Below are positions 35,608 through 44,576 of a stretch of 64,000 nt of DNA, piece after piece; position 1 is the stretch's first letter, and every line of letters starts with the position of its first letter. Both the position numbers and the translations under genes were made by a program. This stretch comes from Chitinophagaceae bacterium (GTDB taxonomy: Bacteria > Bacteroidota > Bacteroidia > Chitinophagales > Chitinophagaceae), in contig JALNZE010000003.1 in assembly GCA_023229465.1 (NCBI GenBank), positions 124,001-188,000 of the forward strand. The letters run 5' to 3'. Below the pieces are notes generated by a model, which saw only the letters and a list, made by a program, of their open reading frames with translations, searched no databases and was not told the origin of the DNA.

Positions 35608-36573
35608 CTATGATTTCTGCAAACTAAACAGGCTATCCACAAACTCATGTTTATCAAAGATAATCAGGTCATCAATCTTTTCGCCTACGCCAATATATTT
35701 TACCGGTATGTTAAATTGATTGGCAATGGCAAGTACAACGCCCCCCCTGGCTGTTCCATCTAATTTAGTGATAGTAATAGCGGATACATCCGTAGTTGCG
35801 ATAAACTGTTTTGCCTGTTCCACTGCATTCTGGCCGGTTGATCCGTCCAGTACCAACATTACTTCATGAGGTGCATCCGGAACTATTTTCCGGATAGCTC
35901 GCTTAATCTTACCCAGTTCTTCCATCAAATGAACTTTGTTATGCAAACGGCCCGCTGTATCTATAATAGCTACATCAGCCTGTTTGGCAACGGCGCTTGC
36001 CACTGTATCATAGGCAACCGCGCTTGGGTCTGAGCCCATGGCCTGTTTCACTATCGGTACACCCACCCGTTCACTCCAGATGGTTAACTGGTCCACTGCC
36101 GCTGCACGAAAAGTATCAGCGGCGCCCAGTATTACCTGCTTACCGGCTTTCTTATAATTATGCGCCAGCTTGCCAATGGTAGTGGTCTTGCCCACACCAT
36201 TTACGCCTACCACCAAAATGATATAAGGTTTTTTACCCTCAGGAATACCAAAGTCTTTATAGGATTCTTCTGCCGCATCCACCAGCATGGCTTCAATTTC
36301 TTCCTGCAGAATTTTATTGAGTTCTGCTGTGTTTACGTATTTATCCTGCTTTACCCTTTTCTCAACCTGTTCAATTATTTTAATAGTAGTTTCAATACCC
36401 ACATCGGCGCCCACCAATGCCTCTTCCAAATTATCCAGCACCTCTTCATCCACCGTGCTTTTCCCGGCAATGGCTTTAGTGATCTTCACAAAAAAACCTT
36501 CCTTGGTTTTTTGCAATCCATGGTCCAGGCTTTCTTTTTCCTGCTTTCCGAATAATTTTCCAAGAAAACTCAT
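35608..36573 (-). CDS. ftsY: Signal recognition particle receptor FtsY
   Basis: A 321-residue NG-domain GTPase that docks SRP-ribosome complexes at the membrane. The P-loop is GVNGVGKTTTIGKLAH, the SRP-GTPase insertion has DTFRAAAVDQL, the G3 is DTAGRL and the G4 is TKLDGTARGG. The acidic A domain of Escherichia coli FtsY is missing, which is normal in Bacteroidota. It is the last gene of the rpmB-rpmG-DUF4295-ftsY block, but a repeat and a hairpin separate it from the small genes. Confidence 0.97.
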   Translation of the reverse strand: MSFLGKLFGKQEKESLDHGLQKTKEGFFVKITKAIAGKSTVDEEVLDNLEEALVGADVGIETTIKIIEQVEKRVKQDKYVNTAELNKILQEEIEAMLVDAAEESYKDFGIPEGKKPYIILVVGVNGVGKTTTIGKLAHNYKKAGKQVILGAADTFRAAAVDQLTIWSERVGVPIVKQAMGSDPSAVAYDTVASAVAKQADVAIIDTAGRLHNKVHLMEELGKIKRAIRKIVPDAPHEVMLVLDGSTGQNAVEQAKQFIATTDVSAITITKLDGTARGGVVLAIANQFNIPVKYIGVGEKIDDLIIFDKHEFVDSLFSLQKS

Positions 36574-36579
36574 TTTGTC

Positions 36580-36670
36580 AATTTGAAAATTTGAAAATTC
36601 GAAAATTTGAAAATGCCCATCGCTTATTTGAAAACATTTTCAGGTTTTCAAATTGCCACATTCTCAAATT
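36580..36670. repeat. Inverted TTTGAAAAT-type repeat arms without a gene
   Basis: Upstream of ftsY, a left arm at 36580-36615 has four copies of a TTTGAAAAT-like unit. After a short centre, a right arm at about 36635-36670 has the complement (ATTTTCA, TTTTCAAATT, ATTCTCAAATT). The same arm sequences flank the four-helix-bundle gene at 49757-50216. Here nothing is between them. Confidence 0.6.
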
Positions 36671-36688
36671 CCTTTTTCGCTTAAATAC

Positions 36689-36721
36689 AAAAAGCCTTCC
36701 ATTAAAACAGGAAAGCTTTTT
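36689..36721. terminator. Rho-independent terminator after the L28-L33-DUF4295 genes
   Basis: AAAAAGCCTTCC (36689-36700) pairs with GGAAAGCTTTTT (36710-36721) with one mismatch and a nine-base loop. On the minus strand the stem ends in a T-run. It lies 25 bases after the DUF4295 stop. Confidence 0.75.
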
Positions 36722-36745
36722 GAATATCTTATACGATGGAACCAA

Positions 36746-36919
36746 TTATTTCTCTGACAAGAAATCTTTGATCTTATCCTTATGCACGATTGCTTCTTTA
36801 AATGTATATGCTCCGGACTTTGGGCTGCGAACAGCCTTGATCACTTTTGTCCAGTTTTTTGCCTCAGCTGCTGCTTTCTGGTCTTTGGTCTTGATCGCGG
36901 TTTTAGCTGCTTTTGCCAT
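36746..36919 (-). CDS. DUF4295 small basic protein
   Basis: A 57-residue Lys/Ala-rich protein read from the ATG at 36919 to the TAA at 36746-36748. It starts MAKAAKTAIKTKDQ and ends DKIKDFLSEK, with RSPKSGAYTFKEAIV in the middle. This is the conserved DUF4295 family, which in Bacteroidota almost always follows rpmG. Its size, charge and position suggest a ribosome-associated protein. The spacing to rpmG is two bases, so translational coupling is likely. Confidence 0.9.
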   Translation of the reverse strand: MAKAAKTAIKTKDQKAAAEAKNWTKVIKAVRSPKSGAYTFKEAIVHKDKIKDFLSEK

Positions 36920-36921
36920 GA

Positions 36922-37104
36922 TTATTTGATTTCTTTATGAACAGTTACTTTTTTCAAAATAGGATTATACTTCTTTAACTCCACACGCTCAGGTGTGTTT
37001 TTCTTGTTTTTGGTAGTGATGTAACGGCTTGTACCTGGCTGACCTGTAGTCTTATGCTCTGTACATTCCAAAATCACCTGCACCCTGTTACCTTTCCTTG
37101 CCAT
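36922..37104 (-). CDS. rpmG: 50S ribosomal protein L33
   Basis: A 60-residue basic protein, MARKGNRVQVILECTEHK at the N-terminus and KKYNPILKKVTVHKEIK at the C-terminus, both typical of L33. It has a single Cys (LECTEH), so it is a zinc-free form. It lies between rpmB and the DUF4295 gene. Confidence 0.96.
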   Translation of the reverse strand: MARKGNRVQVILECTEHKTTGQPGTSRYITTKNKKNTPERVELKKYNPILKKVTVHKEIK

Positions 37105-37134
37105 GGTATTGCGTAGTTTTCTTTATAAAAAAAG

Positions 37135-37371
37135 TTAGATTTTCACACCTTCCGCTCTCAATCCTTTAATCACAGTTGATAAGCCATTCTTGTTAATGGT
37201 TCTCAATGCGTCTGTTGATACTTTAAGGCTTACCCAACGATCTTCTTCCGCAAAGAAGAAACGCTTTTTCTGCAAATTGGGTAAAAAGCGACGTTTTGTC
37301 TTAATATTCGAGTGAGAAACACTGTTTCCAACCATTGGTTTCTTACCTGTAACCTGACATACTCTTGCCAT
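37135..37371 (-). CDS. rpmB: 50S ribosomal protein L28
   Basis: A 78-residue protein with the L28 signature MARVCQVTGKKPMVGNSVSH and the motif KRRFLPNLQKKRFF. It is the first gene of the small ribosomal operon, with a good promoter upstream. The C-terminal AEGVKI is normal for Bacteroidota. Confidence 0.96.
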   Translation of the reverse strand: MARVCQVTGKKPMVGNSVSHSNIKTKRRFLPNLQKKRFFFAEEDRWVSLKVSTDALRTINKNGLSTVIKGLRAEGVKI

Positions 37372-37405
37372 GACTCTTGATTTTTCTCCGATTTTTTTCG
37401 GGAGG

Positions 37406-37435
37406 CAAAGGTAGGGAAATGCGCTAAAATACCAA
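37406..37435 (-). promoter_or_regulatory. Promoter of the rpmB-rpmG-DUF4295 operon
   Basis: On the minus strand TACCTTTG (37406-37413) matches TAnnTTTG, and a TTG (37433-37435) lies 19 bases upstream as a -33 element. Transcription would start about 28 bases before the rpmB ATG. Confidence 0.6.
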
Positions 37436-37543
37436 TACGAAATCCCCTTTTTTTAAATAATTTCTTAACATTCCGGTAGAATAAGGGGTTGGAGAAGCCC
37501 AAAATCGTTATTTATCCCCACAGACTACCCATTCTATCATTTT

Positions 37544-40102
37544 TCATAACCTCACCACATCTCCAAAAAATACCGCATTCATAAACAATTTGGTAGTTCC
37601 CAGCCAAAAAGCCCGAAAATTCAGGTTATCCACTATCGAAATCACCTTACCCCTGCCCAGGTTATCAATATTGATAGCTGCAGAATTTTTCATATTATTT
37701 TTATGGCCCCGATAGAAATAACCACTTTGTAATGGACTATCCGTATACATAACCGGCGAATCATAGGGATCATTGTTCTGATCCATAAACAGGGTATTCG
37801 ACTTGAAAATACTTACGGAAGCCTCCTTATAACCATAACACAGGGGATGTGTAATATCCAGTTTGGCTTCAAACAATGAACCCGGCATTTCTTTGGCCCG
37901 CAGTTCATCCGAACGCAGATAGTAAGGCAATTGTAAACTGGTATCCTTATGCTTATCTTCTGTTGATCGGAATAATACTTTGGTAAAGCCATTTACGGAT
38001 AAATATTTTGTGGCATCTTCTGTTGCAATCAGTGTACCACCGGCACTAACCCAATTACGAAGTTTTTCCTGTGCATTCTTATCAAGATTAGTATACGTGC
38101 CCGATGGCATGATGATTACAGTATAACGGGAGGGATTAATGGCATTGAAACGGTCCACATCTACAATCGTAACCGGTATATTAAAGCGGATATCCAATAA
38201 ATGCCATATTTCACCAACATCCATTGGACTCGTTCCTGTACCACCAAACATCATCAGTTTAGGTATTTTTACATTATTAAAACTGGCGCTACCCAGATCT
38301 ATTCCTCCGGATGAAAGACCTGTTGGCAATGCAAATACTTCTATACCTGTATTACCGGCACAATCGTTTACCAGGCTGTCGAGCATCTCTCCCTGTTGTT
38401 TTTGCATACCCACCGGTATAAGGATGGTACCATACTCAAAACTTTCTTCTTTACCCCCAATCATCATCCTGAATTTCTGTGTGGCCACTTTGGTCATAAT
38501 GCCTTTTGATTGCAGCCGGTACAATAACTGTGGCGCATTAAATTCATTCCACCTGAAAGCATAGGCATAGGCATTCGAAACAGGATGGGTATTCAGTGAA
38601 GGAGGATTTATGTTGGAAATTTTTTCACCCGTGAGCCCCGACAGCGCTTTTACTTCTGAATATGGAAGGCCAAATGCCAACGGCAGGGTCCAGGCAGTTA
38701 CATCATAAAACAAACTGTCTTTATACTCAACCGTTTTTTCAAAAGCGGTTTTAACAATCCTGAATTGTTTTTGTTCAGTGGGAACCAGGTAAGAAGTTCC
38801 TGCTTTAAATGTTTTGCCATCCGAAGTATAATCCTGCTTCAAAGCATAAATATCCACCTGGTGGCGTAACAGCATTTGAATAAAAGTATTGGTGCGAACC
38901 TTGTCATTCTCATCCCCTATTACATACGCTTTTACAGGAAAGGCTGCTGCTTCTTTTACCACATCTTTATAAAAATCGCGCTGGTATGTCAGGAATTCTT
39001 TGCGAAGACTGTTGGCTCCTGCTAAAGTAGATAAAGCTGTTGTGAATTGATTGCGTATGGTAAAAGGAAAAGTAAGTAACCCATTATCGGTTTCCTGTGC
39101 ATGTCCGCGACTACTGGCCTGTTCAAATAAAATACCAATACTGCCATTGATATCCGGATAGGTAGAACCCTTACCATAATAAAAATCATCATACCCTTCT
39201 TTGGTAAAATAAAGAGACCCAATACTGTCTAACGATTTCGCATGAAACCTGGCCAATGCAGCCGTTAGTTCCTGATTTTTTTGGGGTGTATTCGGGTTCA
39301 CACGTGATGGCACACCCGGCTGAAAAAAGAAACTCGCATTACTCCCCTGCTCATGATGGTCGGTTAAAATATTCGGCTTCCATTGATGGAAATACACCAA
39401 CCTGTTCTGGCTCTCCCTGTGTTGTGCCGGCAGCCAATCTCTGTTCAGGTCAAACCAATAATGGTTAAACCTGCCCCCTGGCCACATTTCATTGAATTCA
39501 CGGGCATTGGGGTCCGCTACCATCGTCTGGCTTTTGTTGGTATTGGCCCAACTGGCAAAACGGTTCAGGCCATCAGGGTTAAAAGACGGATCTAATAAAA
39601 CCACCGTATTTTCCAATAATGCCTCAACGCCAGGCCCCTGTGCCGCTGCCAGATAATACGCGGTTAACAGCGAAGCATTTGACCCACTACTTTCATTTCC
39701 ATGAATACTATGCCCGATCCAGACAACAATAGGCATATCAGCTATATTTAATGCGGTTGATTGGCCGGCCTCCGTTAATTGCACATGCTGTTGTCTGATA
39801 CTTTCTAATTTTTTTTGATTCTTAGGGGAACTGATTATTAACAATAACTGCTGCCTGCCCTCATAGGTGGTACCCATTGGTTGAAGCATAACCCTGTCTG
39901 AAGCCGCATCAATGGCTTTCATATAATTTACCAGGCGGTCATGTGTTACATGCCACTCGCCCACTTCATGCCCGATAACAGATTTGGGTGTTGGAATAGC
40001 AGGATCATACGTAACATCTTTGGGAAGGTAATAACTCAGGTTCTGCGACTTACCGGAAAAGGCCATTATGCCTAGTAAAGCAATCAGTAATAATTTTCTC
40101 AT
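37544..40102 (-). CDS. Secreted M14 zinc carboxypeptidase-like protein (paralogue A)
   Basis: An 852-residue protein with a signal peptide (MRKLLLIALLGIMAFSGKSQ). The first half is an M14 metallopeptidase domain: zinc ligands His134 and Glu137 in HGNESSG, further NRDW and DHHEQGSNASF (third ligand region), and FEQASSRGH with the catalytic-type Glu. The second half is a long beta-rich region with a class-I-glutaminase-like fold section (IIMPSGTYTNL). It is expected in the periplasm or at the surface. It is divergently transcribed from a close paralogue. Confidence 0.88.
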   Translation of the reverse strand: MRKLLLIALLGIMAFSGKSQNLSYYLPKDVTYDPAIPTPKSVIGHEVGEWHVTHDRLVNYMKAIDAASDRVMLQPMGTTYEGRQQLLLIISSPKNQKKLESIRQQHVQLTEAGQSTALNIADMPIVVWIGHSIHGNESSGSNASLLTAYYLAAAQGPGVEALLENTVVLLDPSFNPDGLNRFASWANTNKSQTMVADPNAREFNEMWPGGRFNHYWFDLNRDWLPAQHRESQNRLVYFHQWKPNILTDHHEQGSNASFFFQPGVPSRVNPNTPQKNQELTAALARFHAKSLDSIGSLYFTKEGYDDFYYGKGSTYPDINGSIGILFEQASSRGHAQETDNGLLTFPFTIRNQFTTALSTLAGANSLRKEFLTYQRDFYKDVVKEAAAFPVKAYVIGDENDKVRTNTFIQMLLRHQVDIYALKQDYTSDGKTFKAGTSYLVPTEQKQFRIVKTAFEKTVEYKDSLFYDVTAWTLPLAFGLPYSEVKALSGLTGEKISNINPPSLNTHPVSNAYAYAFRWNEFNAPQLLYRLQSKGIMTKVATQKFRMMIGGKEESFEYGTILIPVGMQKQQGEMLDSLVNDCAGNTGIEVFALPTGLSSGGIDLGSASFNNVKIPKLMMFGGTGTSPMDVGEIWHLLDIRFNIPVTIVDVDRFNAINPSRYTVIIMPSGTYTNLDKNAQEKLRNWVSAGGTLIATEDATKYLSVNGFTKVLFRSTEDKHKDTSLQLPYYLRSDELRAKEMPGSLFEAKLDITHPLCYGYKEASVSIFKSNTLFMDQNNDPYDSPVMYTDSPLQSGYFYRGHKNNMKNSAAINIDNLGRGKVISIVDNLNFRAFWLGTTKLFMNAVFFGDVVRL

Positions 40103-40224
40103 GTATCATTTTTTTATCTCAGGAAAGGTATGAATGAAAGTATGATTATTTGAAAAAGATAAAAAAGAGTTTTATCAGAAAAGTAAAAGAAATAAGTATC
40201 TTTCTTGCTTCCAAAACTACTATT

Positions 40225-42786
40225 ATGACCAGGAGGCTTATCTCAATTCTTTTTTTTGTTTTCTCAATTTGTTTCGATTCATTTTCACAGGCAGGCTATT
40301 TTTACCCGGATGTTTCGGGAACGATGAACCCTTCCATTCCTACCCCCGAAAAATTCTTAGGCTATGCACTAGGTTCGCAACATACCAGGCATGATAAGAT
40401 AGTAGAGTATATTAAGGAATTAAGCAAAGTATCCAACCGGGTAAAGTTTCGCATCATTGGTGAAACCTATGAACACCGCCAGCAGGTAGTGGCCATTTTT
40501 ACTTCGGCCGATAACCATAGCCGGTTGGAGCAAATACGTCAAACCCAATTGGCTGGCCGGTTTACGGGTAATACGGGTTCCATTCCATTGGTCATTCACC
40601 TGGGCTATAATGTGCATGGCAATGAACCTTCGAGCAGTGAAGCGGCTTTACTGACCGCTTATTATCTGGCTGCCGGTGAAAGTGAAGAAACCGGTAAATG
40701 GCTGAACGAAATGGTGATACTGATGGACCCGAATATTAATCCGGATGGACGAGACAGGCATACCCATTGGGCCAATATGCACAAAGCAGATCCTGCCGTA
40801 GCGGATCCTGCCGACCGCGAACATAATGAGATATGGCCCGGGGGCAGGTTTAACCATTATTGGTTTGATCTGAACCGCGACTGGTTCCTGGGCGCTTTTA
40901 CGGAAACAAGAAACCGTATCCGTTTCTTTCATGAATGGATGCCCTATGTGCAAACCGACCATCACGAACAAGGAACCAATTCCACGCATTATTTTGATCC
41001 CGGAAAATACAGCAGCAATAACCCGGTGGTACCCGCCTATTTATACAATACCATTTACCCTGCATTTTCAAACTATTTTGCCAACGCGATGAACAAAATC
41101 GGGTCAATGTACTTTACCAAAGAAGCATTTGATAAACTCTATCCGGGGTATGGCAGCAGTTATATTAATTTTTATGGAGGCGCCGGATTTTTGTTTGAAC
41201 AGGCAAGCAGCCGGGGTCATATTCAGGAAACCACTACCATCCCACTAAGTTTTGCTTTTACCATCCGAAATCAGTTTACCATGTCGTTGGCCATTATCAG
41301 GGCATCTCTCGCAGAAAAATCATCCCTGCTTACCATGCGGAATACATTTTATAGGGAAGCCTCAAATCAGGCCAAAAAAAGTAGCATTAAAGGATATCTT
41401 TTTGGAGATGCCAAAGATGAAACCAGCACCCGTGCATTTGTAAATATGCTACTGATGCACGAAATAGAAGTGTATGAAAATGAGCAGAATACCAGTGCGG
41501 AAGGGAAAAAATTTGAAGGCGGAAAAACCTATATCGTACCGGTAGAACAGCCCAACTATATCGTGGTTAAATCTGTATTTGAAAAAGCAATCCCCTATAC
41601 AGACAGTACCTTCTATGATGCTTCTACCTGGAGCCTGGTTCATTCTTACGGATTACCATATGCTGAATTAAAAAGCGATTTCAAAAAAGGAAACAGGATA
41701 ACTGTTTTGTCCGAAAGAAAAATTCCGCCGGTACAAAAAAGTAATTACGCCTATGCTTTTGAACTTACCGACTATAACGCGCACAAAGCCATTTATCAAT
41801 TACAGAAAGGTGGCGCCATTATTCAAACCGCTTTCAAACCCTTTACCCTTCCGGTTGATGGCAAACCCAAAAACTTTGGCTATGGTAGTATTTCGATACC
41901 GGTAAACAGGCAAAATATCTCTGCAGATTCATTATTCAGATTGGTTAGCAATGTAAGCCTTTCTTCATCAGTTACCGTTCATGCCCTGTTTACTTCGCAT
42001 AGTTCAGAAGGCATTGATCTTGGTAGTAATTTCATGCAAACAGTTGCCCCGGTTAGGGCGGCTATGCTAATTGGAACAGGTGTTGCAGCAACAGAAGCAG
42101 GTGAAATATGGCATTTGCTGGACGAGCGTTTACAGATGCCCATTACCAAAATTGACCTGTTAACATTGGGCCGTGTAAAGCTTGAAAAATACAATGTGCT
42201 GGTGATGGTATCCGGTAATTATTCGCTGATTGAGAAAGCTACGATAGATAAAATAAAAGCCTGGGTGCAGAATGGTGGTAGCCTGATTACCATTAAAAGC
42301 GCAACGGAATGGGCCATCAGGCAGGGTATGACCAAAGAAAAAATAATTCCGGCAACAGATTCCGTAAAGCCCGCGGTTACCACCAGGATAAATTTTGATT
42401 TAGCGGCAGACAATGAAGGATCTAAAAACCTGGGGGGTTCCATTTTCCAGGTAGACCTGGATACCACCCATCCCGTGGGTTTTGGATTTACCAACCGTAA
42501 AGTATCAGTTTACAGAAATGCACAAACCTATCTTGCACTAAGCACAAATCCTTACAGTACAGTTGCACAGTACACAGATAACCCATTGATTGGAGGTTAC
42601 CTGCACCCTTTATCCGCAAAAAAAATAAAAAACACGGCAGCTATTATTGTGGCGCAGGAAGGAGAAGGACGATTGATCCTGTTTACAGATAATCCTAATT
42701 TTCGCGGGGCCTGGTACAGAACCAATAAACTCTTTTTGAACGCATTGTTTTTTGGAGGACTAACCAATGTGCCGAGGGTAAACTAA
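40225..42786 (+). CDS. Secreted M14 zinc carboxypeptidase-like protein (paralogue B)
   Basis: An 853-residue protein if started at 40225 (MTRRLISILFFVFSI), which gives a clean signal peptide; the in-frame ATG at 40150 adds 25 basic residues before it. Zinc motif HGNEPSSSEAALL, LNRDWFLG, DHHEQGTNSTHYF and FEQASSRGH match paralogue A in order. The C-terminal half is also alike (GTGVAATEAGEIWHLLDERL). The pair arose by duplication. The substrate is unknown. Confidence 0.88.
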   Translation: MTRRLISILFFVFSICFDSFSQAGYFYPDVSGTMNPSIPTPEKFLGYALGSQHTRHDKIVEYIKELSKVSNRVKFRIIGETYEHRQQVVAIFTSADNHSRLEQIRQTQLAGRFTGNTGSIPLVIHLGYNVHGNEPSSSEAALLTAYYLAAGESEETGKWLNEMVILMDPNINPDGRDRHTHWANMHKADPAVADPADREHNEIWPGGRFNHYWFDLNRDWFLGAFTETRNRIRFFHEWMPYVQTDHHEQGTNSTHYFDPGKYSSNNPVVPAYLYNTIYPAFSNYFANAMNKIGSMYFTKEAFDKLYPGYGSSYINFYGGAGFLFEQASSRGHIQETTTIPLSFAFTIRNQFTMSLAIIRASLAEKSSLLTMRNTFYREASNQAKKSSIKGYLFGDAKDETSTRAFVNMLLMHEIEVYENEQNTSAEGKKFEGGKTYIVPVEQPNYIVVKSVFEKAIPYTDSTFYDASTWSLVHSYGLPYAELKSDFKKGNRITVLSERKIPPVQKSNYAYAFELTDYNAHKAIYQLQKGGAIIQTAFKPFTLPVDGKPKNFGYGSISIPVNRQNISADSLFRLVSNVSLSSSVTVHALFTSHSSEGIDLGSNFMQTVAPVRAAMLIGTGVAATEAGEIWHLLDERLQMPITKIDLLTLGRVKLEKYNVLVMVSGNYSLIEKATIDKIKAWVQNGGSLITIKSATEWAIRQGMTKEKIIPATDSVKPAVTTRINFDLAADNEGSKNLGGSIFQVDLDTTHPVGFGFTNRKVSVYRNAQTYLALSTNPYSTVAQYTDNPLIGGYLHPLSAKKIKNTAAIIVAQEGEGRLILFTDNPNFRGAWYRTNKLFLNALFFGGLTNVPRVN

Positions 42787-42788
42787 AC

Positions 42789-42823
42789 AAAACGAAAGCC
42801 ACTTTTTAAGTGGCTTTCGTTTT
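42789..42823. terminator. Bidirectional rho-independent terminator
   Basis: A perfect 16-bp stem, AAAACGAAAGCCACTT with AAGTGGCTTTCGTTTT, and a three-base loop, placed between the convergent M14 paralogue B and the ABC-F gene. A-run and T-run on the two sides suit both strands. Confidence 0.9.
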
Positions 42824-42839
42824 ATAACTATTCACATAA

Positions 42840-44465
42840 TTAATTATACAATTCTTCCCTCAATTCCTTTACCCTGCTATCTTCCATGTATTCATCAAAA
42901 GTCATTAAACGGTCAATAATACCCTTGGGTGTTAATTCAATTATCCGGTTGGCAACCGTTTGCAAAAAGGTATGGTCATGTGAAGTAATCATTACCACAC
43001 CCGGAAAGGTTTGACAGCCTTCGTTGAAGCTCTGGATACTCTCCAGGTCAAGGTGATTGGTAGGTTGATCCAGTATCACCACATTGGGATTCTGTAACAT
43101 CATACGACTCACCATACAACGTACTTTTTCACCACCGCTTAACACATTCGTTTTCTTCTGGATATCATCACCGCTAAATAACATCTTCCCCAAAAATCCG
43201 CGGATAAAGGGCTCATCCGCATCGGTTACATGAGGTGGCACATATTGCCGCAGCCAATCCATCAGGGTTAGTCCTTCCGTAAAAAATTCCTGGTTTTCCT
43301 GTGGCAGATAGGCTTTGGTAATGGTGGTACCCCACTCAAACTTACCGGTATCAGCCATCATATTACCTGTGATGATTTCAAAGAAATCAGTAACTGCTAA
43401 CGGATCCCGGCTAAGGAATGCGATCTTCTCCCCTTTATTGATACTGAAGTTCACTTTATCAAAAAGCTTCCGACCATTTACACTTTTACTCAGGTGCTCT
43501 ACATTCAGAATCTGGTTACCCACTTCGCGCTGGGGCTGGAAAATGATACCGGGATATTTCCGGTTGGATGGTTCTATCTCTTCGATAGTTAGTTTTTCCA
43601 ATGCTTTCTTACGGGAAGTGGCCTGCTTACTTTTAGATGCATTCGCGGAGAAACGGGCAATAAAATCCAGTAGATCCTTACGCTTTTCTTCGTTCTTTTT
43701 GTTCTTATCATTAATCTGCCTGCTGATCAATTGAGAAGACTCGTACCAAAATGTATAGTTACCCGTAAAGGTTTTTATTTTTGAACGATCTACATCCGCC
43801 ACATGGGTACAGATGGTATCTAAAAAGTGACGGTCGTGACTAACCACCAAAACAATATTTTCATAATCTGCCAGGAAGTTCTCCAGCCAGCCAATGGTTT
43901 CAATATCGAGTCCGTTAGTAGGCTCATCCAGTAATAAAATATCAGGATTGCCAAACAGGGCCTGAGCCAATAATACCCTCACTTTAAAAGTGCCGGGAAT
44001 ATTCTTCATCAGCACCTGGTGCATTTCTTCTTTCACACCCAGGCTGCTTAGCAGGCTGCCTGCATTGCTTTCCGCTTCATATCCACCCATTTCACCAAAC
44101 TCACCTTCCAGTTCTCCGGCTTTCATGCCATCTTCTTCTGTAAAATCGGCTTTTGCATAGATGGTATCCCGCTCATGCATCACATCCCATAATCGTTTGT
44201 AGCCCATGAGTACGGTGTTCAGGACTGTACTTTCGTCAAACTCAAACTGGTTTTGTTTCAGTACAGCCAGGCGTTCGCCGGGTGTAATTTCCACCGTTCC
44301 TTTATTGGGTTCAATTTCTCCGCTCAGTATCTTTAAAAAAGTAGATTTACCGGCGCCATTGGCCCCGATAACCCCATAACAATTACCTTTAATGAAGTTG
44401 ATATTCACTTCATCAAACAATACCCTTTTACCGTATGCCAGGGTGATATTTCTTGCACTGATCAT
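42840..44465 (-). CDS. ABC-F family ATPase, YbiT type
   Basis: A 541-residue soluble protein with two ABC domains and no membrane part. Domain 1: GANGAGKSTFLK, LLDEPTNGLDIET. Domain 2: LSGGEKVRCMVSRMML, ILDQPTNHLDLES. Between them is a charged linker (NDKNKKNEEKRKDLL) that enters the ribosome P-site-tRNA region in this family. The first signature, IPGTFKVRVLLAQ, is not the usual LSGG, but YbiT proteins have APGWKLRVLLAQ there, so this supports the YbiT branch. It acts on stalled ribosomes. Confidence 0.9.
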   Translation of the reverse strand: MISARNITLAYGKRVLFDEVNINFIKGNCYGVIGANGAGKSTFLKILSGEIEPNKGTVEITPGERLAVLKQNQFEFDESTVLNTVLMGYKRLWDVMHERDTIYAKADFTEEDGMKAGELEGEFGEMGGYEAESNAGSLLSSLGVKEEMHQVLMKNIPGTFKVRVLLAQALFGNPDILLLDEPTNGLDIETIGWLENFLADYENIVLVVSHDRHFLDTICTHVADVDRSKIKTFTGNYTFWYESSQLISRQINDKNKKNEEKRKDLLDFIARFSANASKSKQATSRKKALEKLTIEEIEPSNRKYPGIIFQPQREVGNQILNVEHLSKSVNGRKLFDKVNFSINKGEKIAFLSRDPLAVTDFFEIITGNMMADTGKFEWGTTITKAYLPQENQEFFTEGLTLMDWLRQYVPPHVTDADEPFIRGFLGKMLFSGDDIQKKTNVLSGGEKVRCMVSRMMLQNPNVVILDQPTNHLDLESIQSFNEGCQTFPGVVMITSHDHTFLQTVANRIIELTPKGIIDRLMTFDEYMEDSRVKELREELYN

Positions 44466-44488
44466 TTGCTTACACTGTTTTTCGGCGG

Positions 44489-44496
44489 CAAAAGTA
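44489..44496 (-). promoter_or_regulatory. Putative -7 promoter element of the ABC-F gene
   Basis: On the minus strand this reads TACTTTTG, an exact TAnnTTTG match, 23 bases before the ATG. No clear -33 element is seen. Confidence 0.45.
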
Positions 44497-44528
44497 AGGT
44501 TTAGTGGCGGATTTTAGGGGATGATATA

Positions 44529-44576
44529 GTAATTAAAAAGTAAAAAATCAAAAGTAAAAAGCTAATTACTAATTAC
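44529..44576. repeat. AT-rich repeat at the tsaD 3' end
   Basis: The spacer between tsaD and the ABC-F gene has the units TAAAAAATCAAAAGTAAAAA and GCTAATTACTAATTACC. The second part belongs to the TAATTA type also seen at 10793-10825 and near 51081, and it contains the tsaD stop codon. Confidence 0.45.

Noticed and set aside
43970..44000. Degenerate signature motif in the first ATPase domain of the ABC-F protein as sign of inactivation
   Set aside because: YbiT-type proteins normally have an APGWKLRVLLAQ-like sequence in place of LSGG here, so IPGTFKVRVLLAQ is expected.
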